From: CAVXUB01 sp963764805
Lineage (GTDB): Bacteria; Actinomycetota; Acidimicrobiia; Acidimicrobiales; Bog-793
Reading direction: 5' to 3'
NCBI GenBank assembly: GCA_963764805.1
Contig: CAVXUB010000002.1
Span: 558,001-622,000, forward strand
Length of the DNA: 64,000 nt
Shown here: positions 16,922 through 25,736 of the stretch, in pieces
How positions within the stretch are numbered: the stretch's first letter is position 1
Layout of the letters: each line of letters starts with the position of its first letter
The notes under the pieces: model-generated
Databases searched by the model: none
Seen by the model: only the letters and a program-made list of their open reading frames with translations
What the model was told of the DNA's origin: nothing
Program-made: the position numbers and the translations under genes

Positions 16922-18013
16922 TCAGTCGGGCCACCCCATGGCGGTCACAGGCTCCTCGATCTGGCGGGGGTCGACGGGCCGGCCGAGGCGCGCCGACTCG
17001 TAGGCGGCGAAGCAGAGCTGCAGTGCCTCCACCGCTCCCGCCGGGCTCATCTCTGGTTGGTGCCCTTCGAGCAGGCAGTCGATGAAATGTGTCGCCGATC
17101 CGTCGAAACCCGACGCCCAGTCCGAGTCGATCGCCTCGTCCCACACCTGCCGGCCGCTCGCGTCGACGACCAGCAGTGGGGGCAGGTCCAACAGCTCGCC
17201 GGTGCAGCGGGTGACCCAGACCATCCCCTTCGTGCACTGGATCTCGAAGAACTCGTCGGCACTGAAGTACTTGGTCCGCACCAGCATGTCCTTGGCGTAG
17301 TGCGAATCGATGATGCCTCTCAGGCGCGGGTCCTCGTACTCGAGGATGGCGGCGAGTGGCTCGTAGAAGAGGTCCTCTCGGCCCATCACCGCATGCACCC
17401 TCGTCACCTGCTGGCCCACCAACCAGGGAGCCATGGCGAACTTGTGGATCATGTCGTCGAAGAGGTGGCCGCCAGGGCTCCTGTTGTCGAGCCGCCAGAG
17501 ATAGCCCTCGATCTCGAGCGCCGCCTCGAAGTCCGAGTCGGCGTGCCCGCACACCGTCTTGATGCGCAAGCCGATGGGGTCGCCGAGCTCTCCTGATCGG
17601 ACGATCTCGCGGGCGCGAACGAGCGGCGGGTAGTGGTAGCAGCACTCCGTGACACGGAGGAAGCGGCCAGCTTCCTCGGCGGCTGCGGCGAGCCGGCGCG
17701 CCTCGGCAACGGTGTTGGTGAGGGGCTTCTGGCACGACACGTGCTTGCCCGCTCGGAGCGCCGCGAGCACGTGGTCGTAGTGCAGGTGCGTCGGGGTCAG
17801 GATCTCCACCGCGTCCACCCGCTCGTCGGCGAGAAGGTCTTCCAGGTCGCCGTACACGCTCCGCACGTCCCACTCGGCCGCAGTGGCGCGGGCCTTGTCG
17901 ATCCTCGTGTCGCAGAGCGCCACCACGTCGCAGCGCGGGTCGGCGAGGTACCCGGCGGCGCTCAACCCGGCGATGTTGCCGATTCCGACGATGCCGAGCC
18001 CGATCCGCTCCAA
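16922..18013 (-). CDS. Gfo/Idh/MocA-family NAD(P) oxidoreductase
   Basis: A 363-aa oxidoreductase. The N-terminal Rossmann motif is GLGIVGIGNIAG. SCQKPLTNT holds the lysine of the family's (E)KP catalytic motif, and VTECCYHYPPLVRA plus GGHLFDDMIHKF (catalytic-type D/H) follow. TTG 18013 is chosen because AGGAGG stands 8 nt upstream. Family members oxidise sugars, inositols or related polyols; the substrate cannot be read from sequence. It ends 15 bp before the MFS gene on the same strand, so the two probably form an operon for uptake and oxidation of a sugar-like compound. Confidence 0.88.
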   Translation of the reverse strand: MERIGLGIVGIGNIAGLSAAGYLADPRCDVVALCDTRIDKARATAAEWDVRSVYGDLEDLLADERVDAVEILTPTHLHYDHVLAALRAGKHVSCQKPLTNTVAEARRLAAAAEEAGRFLRVTECCYHYPPLVRAREIVRSGELGDPIGLRIKTVCGHADSDFEAALEIEGYLWRLDNRSPGGHLFDDMIHKFAMAPWLVGQQVTRVHAVMGREDLFYEPLAAILEYEDPRLRGIIDSHYAKDMLVRTKYFSADEFFEIQCTKGMVWVTRCTGELLDLPPLLVVDASGRQVWDEAIDSDWASGFDGSATHFIDCLLEGHQPEMSPAGAVEALQLCFAAYESARLGRPVDPRQIEEPVTAMGWPD

Positions 18014-18145
18014 GTACCACTCCTCCTCCCGTATGGCCGGGCCTGACGCTACCGGAGCCTTCCCCGAGCTCGCCGTGGCTGTCGCCCGGGAAGGCCGCCG
18101 ACCAGCCGCGCCGGGTCCTTGCGACCTCAAGTTAAGGTCGGCGGG

Positions 18146-18789
18146 ATGGAGACAACCGCTACCACCGGAGACGCCGGCAGCAGGCCCATCGACGTCGACT
18201 TCTGGTTCGACCCGCTCTGTCCCTGGGCCTGGATCACATCTCGGTGGATCCTCGAGGTCGAGAAGGTCCGCCCGGTCAAGGTCAGGTGGCACATCATGTC
18301 GATCGCCCACCTGAACAAGGAGAAGGACATCTCCGAGGAGTATCGCCAGCGCCTGGAGAAGGCCTGGGGGCCGGCGCGGGTCTGCGCGGCAGCAGCCTCC
18401 GAGCACGGCGAGGAGGTCCTCGGGCCTCTCTACACGGCGCTCGGTGTGAGGTTCCATCACCAGGGCGAACCGCGTGCGAGCGCGCCACCTTCGAGGCAGC
18501 GCTCGCCGACGCCGGCCTGCCGGTCGACCTCGCCGACGCCGCCGACTCCGACAAGTACGACGAGGCCCTCGTGCGCTCGCACAACGCCGGGATGGACCAG
18601 GTCGGAGAGGATGTGGGAACCCCGGTGCTGAGTTTCGAGGGGAAGGCGATATTCGGGCCTGTCATGTCGCCCGTCCCCCACGGGGAGGACGCCGGCCGGC
18701 TCTTCGACGGCGTCAAGACCGTGCTCGCCACGGACGGCTTCTTCGAGCTCAAGCGCGGCCGCGATCGGGAACCGATCTTCGATCTGTAG
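18146..18789 (+). CDS. Rv2466c-like DsbA-fold reductase (frameshift at about 18476)
   Basis: About 214 aa, closely resembling the mycobacterial mycothiol-dependent reductase Rv2466c. Matching blocks are FDPLCPWAWITSRWILEV, AWGPARVCAAAA, LGPLYTALGVRFHHQG, SHNAGMDQVGEDVGTPVLSF and GFFELKRGRD. One missing base near 18474-18480 splits it; restoring it gives ...GEPRAERATFEAALADAGLP and a length divisible by three. The active site reads CPWA where the M. tuberculosis protein has CPWC. Only the N-terminal cysteine remains, which suggests a monothiol mechanism with mycothiol. ATG 18146 has no strong ribosome-binding site. Confidence 0.85.
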
Positions 18790-18816
18790 CAACCGACCGC
18801 CTGCTACAACGGCGGG

Positions 18817-20220
18817 GTGCACGCCCGCCCGCTGATCGGCAGCTGCACCGTCGAGATAGACGGCGCGCTGGTCAGGGCCGAGGCCCTGGCCGGCGGAGCT
18901 TCATGGGTCGCTGATCGCGTCGCCGGCGCACCGATGGTTGCGGTCCTCGCCGAGCCGTCGGCGGCCACGGTGTCGGCTGTCGCCGGCTGCCTGGCCGCCG
19001 GCGTTCCGTTCGTGCCCATCCCGCCGGACTCTGGCTGGCAGGAGATCGACCACATGCTCGCCGACGCACGGCCGCTGCTGGTGCTGTCGGGAAGTACCGA
19101 TCATCGGGCCCACGCCCAGGCCCGGGACCGGGGCGTGGAGATCGTGAGCGTGCCGTGCAGCGCAGGCGGCGGAGAACCCGCCATGCCGGAGCCCGACTCC
19201 GGCTCGGCGGCGATGGTCGTCTACACGAGCGGCACCACGGGGCCCCCGAAGGGAGCGGTCCTCTCACGGCGCGCGATCGCCGCCGACCTCGACGCCCTCG
19301 CCACCGCCTGGGAGTGGACACCCGACGACGTCCTGGTCCACGGTCTGCCTCTGTTCCACGTGCACGGGCTGGTCCTCGGACTGCTCGGCCCGCTCAGAGT
19401 CGGCTGCCGGCTGGTGCACACCGGCCGTCCGCTTCCCGAGCGCTACGCAGCTGCCGGCGGCTCGCTCTACTTCGGCGTGCCCACCGTCTGGTCCCGCGTC
19501 TGCCGGGCGCCTTCCGCTGCCGCCGCTCTCCGCTCGGCAAGGCTTCTGGTCTCCGGCAGCGCTCCCCTCCCCCGCCCGGTCTTCGAGGATCTGGTCGCGC
19601 TCACCGGGCAGGCTCCGCTCGAGCGCTACGGAACGACCGAGACGCTGATCACGCTCAGCACCCGTGCCGGCGGCGATCGCCGCCAAGGCTTCGTCGGCGT
19701 ACCCGTTTGCGGCGAGACGAGGCTCCTGGACGAGGACGGCAACCCGGTCCGTCACGACGGCTCGACAGTCGGGTCACTCGAGTACCGGGGGCCGACCTTG
19801 TTCGACGGCTACCTGGGCGCCGAGAGCACCTCCGCCGCCTACCTGACGTCAGACGGCTGGTACCGCACGGGCGACCTTGCGACGATCGGGCCCGACGGCT
19901 TCCACCGCATCCTCGGGCGCGAGTCGGTCGACATGATCAAGAGCGGCGGCTACCGGATCGGTGCCGGCGAGGTGGAGGATGCGCTCCTCGCCCATCCGGC
20001 GGTGCAAGAGGCGGCCGTGGTCGGGTCGCCGGACGCCGATCTCGGCGAGGCAGTTAAGGCGTTCGTGGTGGCCGACGGTGTGACCGAGGACGAGCTCGCC
20101 GCATTCGTCGCCGACAACATCGCCGCGCACAAGCGCCCTCGCCAGATCGTCTTCGTAGCCTCGCTTCCCCGCAACACCATGGGGAAGGTCCTGAAGGCCG
20201 TCCTCCGAGAGCACGGATGA
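18817..20220 (+). CDS. Acyl-CoA synthetase, FadD36/malonyl-CoA-synthetase-like
   Basis: A 467-aa adenylate-forming ligase. Motifs are VVYTSGTTGPPKGAVLS (P-loop), GLPLFHVHGL, VSGSAPLPRPVFEDL, ERYGTTET, GWYRTGDLATIGPDG, GRESVDMIKSGGYRIGAGEVE, and the terminal lysine in NTMGKVLKAVLRE. The short length and the RYGTTE block resemble FadD36 and MatB/ACSF3-type synthetases that use short or dicarboxylic acids. GTG 18817 lies 27 bp after the Rv2466c-like gene, so co-transcription is likely. Substrate is not determined. Confidence 0.87.
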   Translation: MHARPLIGSCTVEIDGALVRAEALAGGASWVADRVAGAPMVAVLAEPSAATVSAVAGCLAAGVPFVPIPPDSGWQEIDHMLADARPLLVLSGSTDHRAHAQARDRGVEIVSVPCSAGGGEPAMPEPDSGSAAMVVYTSGTTGPPKGAVLSRRAIAADLDALATAWEWTPDDVLVHGLPLFHVHGLVLGLLGPLRVGCRLVHTGRPLPERYAAAGGSLYFGVPTVWSRVCRAPSAAAALRSARLLVSGSAPLPRPVFEDLVALTGQAPLERYGTTETLITLSTRAGGDRRQGFVGVPVCGETRLLDEDGNPVRHDGSTVGSLEYRGPTLFDGYLGAESTSAAYLTSDGWYRTGDLATIGPDGFHRILGRESVDMIKSGGYRIGAGEVEDALLAHPAVQEAAVVGSPDADLGEAVKAFVVADGVTEDELAAFVADNIAAHKRPRQIVFVASLPRNTMGKVLKAVLREHG

Positions 20221-20262
20221 GCATGCTTGAGCGGGCGGACCCGCCCGCACCGGCTCCCAGGA

Positions 20263-20934
20263 TCAGGCCGTCAGCTCGTAGATGCGCGCATCCACACCGC
20301 GGCGCGGGGCGATCACCTCGTCGATCAGGCCGTAGTCCTTCGCCTCGGCCGCCGTCATGTAGTAGTCGCGATCGATGTCCTGCTCCACCTGCTCGATCGG
20401 CCGGCCGCAGTGATGGGAGATGATCTCCGCCATCCGCCGCGTCGTGGCGAGCACCTCGCGCAGATGGATCTCCATGTCGCGGGGCGCCCCGCGAGTCCCC
20501 GCCGAACCCTGATGGATCATGATCTTCGAGGAGGGAAGCGCCATGCGCTTGCCGGGAGCACCGCCGCAGAGGATCATCGCCGCCGCCGACATGCCCATGC
20601 CCACGCAGATCGTCGACACCTCGGGGCGCACGTGCTGGATCACGTCGTAGATCGCCATGCCGGCATAGCCCAGGCCACCAGGCGAGTTGATGTAGAGGTA
20701 GATGTCCTTGTCCGGGTCCTCCGCCTCCAGGTAGAGGATCTCGGCGACGATGAGGTTGGCGATCTGGTCGTCGACCTCCTGGCCGAGGAAGACGATCCGC
20801 TCCTTCAGCAGCATCGAGTAGATGTCGAAGGCGCGCTCGCCCCGCGCCGACTGCTCGACGACCATCGGCACCATGGTGAGGCGCGGCATCCGCCCGAGAT
20901 CTGCCGTCCAGTCCGGGCTCCCGTGATCACTCAT
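20263..20934 (-). CDS. clpP: ATP-dependent Clp protease proteolytic subunit
   Basis: A 223-aa ClpP with an intact catalytic triad: S116 in VGMGMSAAAMILCGG, H141 in KIMIHQ, and D190 in IDRDYYMTAAEA. The processing-site region is MVPMVVEQSARGERAFDIYS, so the mature protein may start near residue 21-30. It differs from typical ClpP at GMGMS (usually GQAAS). It degrades proteins delivered by ClpX or ClpC, neither of which is in the window. It is divergent from an XRE regulator and a ClpP-like gene, across a 98-bp intergenic region with two palindromes. Confidence 0.92.
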   Translation of the reverse strand: MSDHGSPDWTADLGRMPRLTMVPMVVEQSARGERAFDIYSMLLKERIVFLGQEVDDQIANLIVAEILYLEAEDPDKDIYLYINSPGGLGYAGMAIYDVIQHVRPEVSTICVGMGMSAAAMILCGGAPGKRMALPSSKIMIHQGSAGTRGAPRDMEIHLREVLATTRRMAEIISHHCGRPIEQVEQDIDRDYYMTAAEAKDYGLIDEVIAPRRGVDARIYELTA

Positions 20935-20988
20935 CTCAGCGCCTCCCTAGCCGGCAGCACCCACGTGCCCGACCGGCTCTGGCATCCT

Positions 20989-21019
20989 ATCTCATATCTG
21001 AGATATCGTTGCAGCGATA
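20989..21019. promoter_or_regulatory. Two overlapping palindromes in the clpP / XRE divergent promoter
   Basis: ATCTCA-TATC-TGAGAT (20989-21004) is followed by TATCG-TTGCAG-CGATA (21004-21019), sharing one base. Both have perfect arms and sit between the divergent clpP and XRE starts. They are good candidates for binding by the adjacent XRE protein, giving autoregulation and coupled control of both clp genes. Confidence 0.55.
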
Positions 21020-21032
21020 GTCGCCCCACGAA

Positions 21033-21323
21033 ATGATGAAAGGTCGACGGATGCCCGAGAGGAGGCACGAGCCGCTGTTTCCCGGGTTCCGGGAGATGGC
21101 CGAGAGGCGGCGCTCGATGGCCGAGGACCTGGTGGCGGTGAGGCGCCAGCTGGGGCTGTCGCAGACCGAGGTCGCCGCCCGCATGGGCACCTCCCAGTCG
21201 GCAGTGGCGCGGCTCGAGTCGGGCGAGGCAGACATCCGCCTGTCGACACTCGAGCGATATGCGCAGGCTCTCGGTGGAGGACTGCATGTGCGGCTGGACC
21301 TGAGCGATGGGGAGGACAGATGA
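21033..21323 (+). CDS. XRE-family DNA-binding regulator
   Basis: A 96-aa protein. Its helix-turn-helix lies at about 30-80 (LVAVRRQLGLSQTEVAARMGT, SQSAVARLESGEADIRLSTL, ERYAQALGG), the Cro/C1-type fold. Only a short helical N-terminus and acidic tail surround it. The stop overlaps the start of the ClpP-like gene (ATGA), so the two are translationally coupled. In actinobacteria XRE-type activators such as ClgR and PopR control clp genes; this protein is shorter and an orthologous relation is not shown. HigA-type antitoxins also look like this, but no toxin is adjacent. Confidence 0.85.
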   Translation: MMKGRRMPERRHEPLFPGFREMAERRRSMAEDLVAVRRQLGLSQTEVAARMGTSQSAVARLESGEADIRLSTLERYAQALGGGLHVRLDLSDGEDR

Positions 21324-21925
21324 CGCCCGAGCCGAGCGACTGGCAGGACCTCGTGAGGGCCCGCCTGCTGGAGCGCCGTACCGTGCTCGTATCGGGGGTC
21401 CTCGATGCGGGGTCGGCCACCCAGGCGGTGGCCGAGCTGATGACGCTCGACGCCAGCGGCGACGGCACCATCCATCTGCAGCTCGACTGCGAGGGCTCTT
21501 CGCTGGATCCGGCGTTCACCTTGATGGACACGATCGACCTGATCGGCGTACGCGTGAGCGTGACGTGCGTCGGCCGCGTCGAAGGCGCGGCGGTCGGAGT
21601 GCTGGCGGTCGGGCACCATCGCGCCGCCACCACCCACGCCCGGATCCTCCTGCGCGACCCGGTCGAGTCGTTCGAGGGCCGGGCCTCGGCGCTCGGCGCG
21701 TTGGTCGACCAGGCTGTCGCCAGGCTCGCCCAGTTCCACGAGCGGATCGCCCATACGACCGGCCGATCGGTCGAGGCCGTCGCCGAGGACTGCCGCCAGG
21801 GCAAGTTCCTCGGAGCAGAGGAGGCCCTCGCCTACGGCCTGATCGACGAGGTCGCCAAGCGGGGAGCGAGCGTGCACGCCTTCCCCAGCCCGGGCTTCGG
21901 GTTCAGGCCGCCCGGCCGGCGCTAG
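21320..21925 (+). CDS. ClpP-like protein lacking the catalytic triad
   Basis: A 201-aa protein with the ClpP fold (LDAGSATQAVAELMTLDASGDGTIHLQLDCEG, CVGRVEGAAVGVLAVG, HARILLRDP, FLGAEEALAYGLIDEVAK). Aligned by eye with ClpP, the catalytic Ser is G89 (GRVEGA for GQAASM), the His is R112 (ILLRDP for IMIHQP), and the Asp is about G161. It should be proteolytically inactive, like ClpR subunits of plastids and cyanobacteria. It may form mixed rings or act as a regulator. It is coupled to the XRE gene and divergent from the intact clpP. Confidence 0.82.
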   Translation: MTPEPSDWQDLVRARLLERRTVLVSGVLDAGSATQAVAELMTLDASGDGTIHLQLDCEGSSLDPAFTLMDTIDLIGVRVSVTCVGRVEGAAVGVLAVGHHRAATTHARILLRDPVESFEGRASALGALVDQAVARLAQFHERIAHTTGRSVEAVAEDCRQGKFLGAEEALAYGLIDEVAKRGASVHAFPSPGFGFRPPGRR

Positions 21926-21995
21926 CACGCCGTCACCGGCCGAGACCTGAGCGACCTGACGCGCCGGTGTTCCGCCGCAGGTAAGACTCGGGCTC

Positions 21996-23162
21996 GTGAA
22001 AGGCTCGGAGTGGCGGATACGTCGGTTCGGATTCCGCGAGGGCACCGATGAGGACCTGCGAGCCCTGCACTCCATAGAGGTGCCGGTCGAGGCCGAGCGC
22101 GGCTCGCACCGCATGCCGCAACCGATCGAGTCCTACATCGGCTTCGTGCGGCACCTTCCCTCCCAGTTGGACGGCCACACGTGGCTGGTCGAGAGCTCAG
22201 GGGGTTCGCCCGTCGCGTGCGGTCACTGCTGGTCCCTCTCCAGCGGAGACCCGCGGGTGATGGAGTGCGACATCCTCGTGCACGGCGAGCACCGCCGCCG
22301 CGGGATCGGGACACGGCTGCTCGCGAGGATCTGCGATCACGCCCGCAACGAGGGGCGCTCCCTCCTCGTCTGGGAGACCTTTGAGGCGGTCCCCGCCGGC
22401 GAGGCGTTCTCCCGGCGCCTGGGAGCCCGCATGGCGAGGGTCAGCCGCACGAGCGAGCTGCTCATGGACAAGGTCGACTGGGCGATGATCGACAGTTGGA
22501 GGAGCGCGGGCAAGGCGAGATATCTCGGGTACAGCCTGCAGATGGTCGACGGCCCCTATCCCGATCATCTGCTGGCGGACGCCGTCGGCTTCCATCAGGT
22601 CATGCAGTCGGCCCCGCGGGACGAACTGGAAGTCGCCGACATACGCATAGATGCTGATTTCGTCACCGAGCTCGACGAGACCCTCGTCGGGGCGGGGCGG
22701 GAGCGATGGGCGATATTCGTGCGCGACCGGTCAGGATCGTGTGTCGGAGGCACGGAGCTGACCTTCGATCCCGGCACGGCCGACACGGCGTTCCAGCAGG
22801 GCACCGGCATAGATCCCGCCCATCGTGGGCTCGGGCTCGCCAAGTGGGCAAAGGCGACGATGCTCCGGCGGCTCCATGACGAGCGCCCTGCGGTCGTGCG
22901 GGTGCAGACGGGCAACGCCTACTCGAACGCGCCGATGGTGGCTGTAAACCAGGCGCTGGGTTTCGAGGTGACGAGCTCGACGACTGACTGGCAGGCGGGC
23001 GTCGACGATCTCGCCAGGGCCGCTGGGGCCGCTCGGATCCGTCGGGAGCTGAGTCGGCCGCAGTTGGTGACGACGCGGGCCGTCGTCGGCCCGATCGAGA
23101 TGCGCGACCCCGAGCCGCCGGCCAAGAGCCTCCAAGTCTGCCCCCGGACGCCATATCTTTGA
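21996..23162 (+). CDS. Tandem GNAT-domain acetyltransferase
   Basis: A 388-aa protein with two GNAT domains. Domain 1 has its acetyl-CoA motif near residue 90 (ILVHGEHRRRGIGTRLLARICDH); domain 2 has it near 270 (GIDPAHRGLGLAKWAKATML). Double-GNAT architecture is shared with mycothiol synthase (MshD) and other actinobacterial acetyltransferases, but MshD-specific features are not obvious, so no function is assigned. The start is GTG 21996. It reads unbroken and ends 6 bp before the ABC-transporter operon, which may place it in the same transcript. Confidence 0.8.
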   Translation: MKGSEWRIRRFGFREGTDEDLRALHSIEVPVEAERGSHRMPQPIESYIGFVRHLPSQLDGHTWLVESSGGSPVACGHCWSLSSGDPRVMECDILVHGEHRRRGIGTRLLARICDHARNEGRSLLVWETFEAVPAGEAFSRRLGARMARVSRTSELLMDKVDWAMIDSWRSAGKARYLGYSLQMVDGPYPDHLLADAVGFHQVMQSAPRDELEVADIRIDADFVTELDETLVGAGRERWAIFVRDRSGSCVGGTELTFDPGTADTAFQQGTGIDPAHRGLGLAKWAKATMLRRLHDERPAVVRVQTGNAYSNAPMVAVNQALGFEVTSSTTDWQAGVDDLARAAGAARIRRELSRPQLVTTRAVVGPIEMRDPEPPAKSLQVCPRTPYL

Positions 23163-23168
23163 CTCGTC

Positions 23169-24619
23169 GTGTCCCGAGACCCTCACCCCTCGAAGAATCC
23201 TTCCGCCGGTCCGCTCGAGCGCCGCGACTTCATGAGACTGGTCGGGGCGACGGGTGCCGCCGGCGCTGCGGCACTGCTGATGGGCGCCTGCGGCTCCTCG
23301 GGCCTTCGGGTCCGTCGGCGAGCTCGGGCAGCTTTCCCCTCGGCGCCGCCAAGGGCGCCAAGAACAAGCCGGTCCCGATCACCTTCTGGCATTCGATGGG
23401 TTCCGACAACCTGACGGTGCTGCGCCAGCTGACCACCTCGTTCAACGACAAGCAGCGCGACGTGAAGGTGAGCCTCGTCGGGCAGACCGGCTACCCGCAG
23501 ACGCTGACGGCCTACACAGCGGCTCTCTCGGGCGGCACGCTGCCGGACCTCGTCCAGATGGAGTCGAGCGACCTGCAGCTGATGCTCGACAGCCAGAGCA
23601 TCATCCCGGCGCAGTCGGCAGTCGACGCCGACCGGTACGACCTCTCCGATTTCCTTCCTTCGGCAATCAAGTACTTCACGGTCGGCGGGTCGCTGGCGGC
23701 GATGCCCTTCAACATCTCGACCCAGATCCTCTTCTACGACGAGAACGCCTTCTCCAAGGCCGGGCTCGATCCCTCGCAGCCGCCTGCGACCTTCGACGAC
23801 GTCCGCACCGCCTCCGAGCGACTCATCGCAGCCAGGGCCGGCAAGTACGGGATCAGCCTGAAGCTGACCTCTTCCAACTTCGAGGACTGGATCTCGATCG
23901 GGGGCGGTGACCTTCTCAACAACGGCAACGGACGTGACGCCCGTGCGACGGCTGTGAGCTTCGGCAGCGCGCTCGGTGCCGAAGTCGCCGGCTGGTTCGC
24001 CGGCATGCTCACCGGCAAGCTCGCCGAGGCGACACCCGGCTCGGGCATCTCCGGCTACGACAACCTGATCGGAGTCCCACAGGGTGTTGCGCCGATGACG
24101 ATCGACACTTCAGCCGCCCTCGGCACCGTGGCGGCGATCGTTGCCAGCGGCGAGTATCCCAAGGTCAAGCTCGGCATCGGCGGCGTGCCTGGCCCCCCCG
24201 GACCAGGCGGCGTGCCTATCGGTGGGGCGGGTCTGTACATCGTGAAGGCATCGCCGCCGGAACGTCAGGACGCTGCCTGGCAGTTCATCAAGTACCTGCT
24301 CGAGCCGTCGTCCCTGGCGACATGGGCGGCCGGCACCGGCTACCTGCCGATCCGCCAGTCGGCCGTCGTTTCGCCGGTCATGCAGCGGGCCTGGCGGGCC
24401 GTGCCCGGCTACAAGACTGCCTACGACCAGCTGAAGAACTCTCCGGCGACCACGGCCACCGCCGGCCCTGTGAGCGGGGCCCTGTCCCAGATCGGCACCG
24501 ACGTCACGAACATGCTGACGGCGATCGCCGGTGGTCAGTCGCCATCCTCCGCTCTTCGTGCCGCAGTGCAAACTAGCAACGAGGCCATCTCCTCCTACAA
24601 CGCCCGCGTCGGCGGATGA
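23169..24619 (+). CDS. ABC sugar/glycerol-phosphate-binding lipoprotein (frameshift at about 23302)
   Basis: About 483 aa. The N-terminus has ERRDFMRLVG, a twin-arginine signal, and the lipobox LLMGAC, so it is probably a Tat-exported lipoprotein. The body is a family-1 solute-binding protein (PITFWHSMGSDNLTVLRQL, SLVGQTGYPQTL, GGTLPDLVQME, LIGVPQGVAPMTIDTSAAL, GGAGLYIVKASPPERQDAAW). The FWHSM block recalls UgpB. One missing base near 23301-23304 separates signal and body; restoring it gives SSGPSGPSASSGSF. GTG 23169 is the start, and the stop overlaps the ATPase start (ATGA). Confidence 0.87.
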
Positions 24620-25736
24620 GCGGAGGGCCGGACGCTCAGGTCGCGCTCCGATCGGTGACCAAGCGTTATGGCGAGACGATCGCCGTCGACGACCTCTCGC
24701 TCCAGGCCTACGAGGGTGAGCTGCTGGTGCTCCTCGGACCGTCAGGTTGCGGGAAGTCGTCGATACTGCGGATGGTTGCCGGTCTGGAGGAGCCGACCGC
24801 AGGTTCGGTGAGCATCGCCGGCGAGGACGTCACCGTCCGGCCGCCCCGTGATCGTGACGTGGCGATGGTCTTCCAGAGCTACGCCCTCTACCCACACCTG
24901 ACGGTTCGCAAGAACATCGACTTCCCGCTCCGTGCCCGGCACATGTCCCCTCTCGAACGGGCCGCGGCCGTCGAGGAGGTCGCCAAGGTTCTCCAGCTGG
25001 AGCCGTACCTCGACCGCAGGCCGAGCCAGCTGTCGGGGGGCAGCGCCAGCGGGTGGCGCTCGCCCGGGCGATGGTGCGCAAGCCCAAGGCATTCCTGATG
25101 GACGAGCCGCTCTCGAACCTCGACGCGCAGCTGCGCCTCGAGACCCGCGCCGAGCTGATCGAGCTCCAGAGGCGGCTCGCCACGACGTTCCTCTACGTCA
25201 CCCACGATCAGGTGGAGGCGATGACGATGGGCCATCGCATCGTGGTGCTCTCGCACGGGACCCTGCAACAGACCGGCACCCCTCGCGAGGTGTACGAGCG
25301 GCCGGCCAACACCTTCGTGGCGGGCTTCCTCGGCAGCCCGCCGATGAACCTGCTGACTGCGCGAGTGGTGACGGGTGCCGGCGCGAGCGGTGCCGGGCAG
25401 TTGGAGCTCGAGGTCGGCGGTCCGCCGGCGGGACGGATCAAGCTGCGAGAGGACTTCGCAGCAGCGGTCGGCGACGGCGCCCGGTCGCGCCTGATCGTCG
25501 GCCTACGTCCCGAGCACCTGCGGTTGGATCCCGAAGGACCGCTCGCTGTGACCGTCCATCTCGTCGAAACGCTCGGCCACGAGCATCTCGTCACGTGCAG
25601 GACTCCCGCCGGCAGCCCGATCGTCGTACGGCTCGGCGACTCCGCGGTCCCGCCGTCGGCGGGCGAGGCGATCCGCCTGGCGCCTTGTGGCCCACTGCAC
25701 CTGTTCGACGCCGAGTCGGGCGCACGCCTCGGATGA
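24616..25736 (+). CDS. ABC importer ATPase, MalK/UgpC type (frameshift at about 25037)
   Basis: About 373 aa. Walker A is GPSGCGKSS, the Q-loop VFQSYALYPHLTV, Walker B FLMDEPLSNLD and the H-loop YVTHDQVEAMTM; C-terminal TOBE segments follow (LIVGLRPEHLRLDPEG). The ABC signature is split: LSGG falls in one frame and QRQRVALARAM in the other. One G is missing from the run at 25035-25040. Restoring it gives LSGGQRQRVALARAM and a correct length. MalK/UgpC ATPases are often shared by several importers. ATGA overlaps on both sides show tight coupling. Confidence 0.92.
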
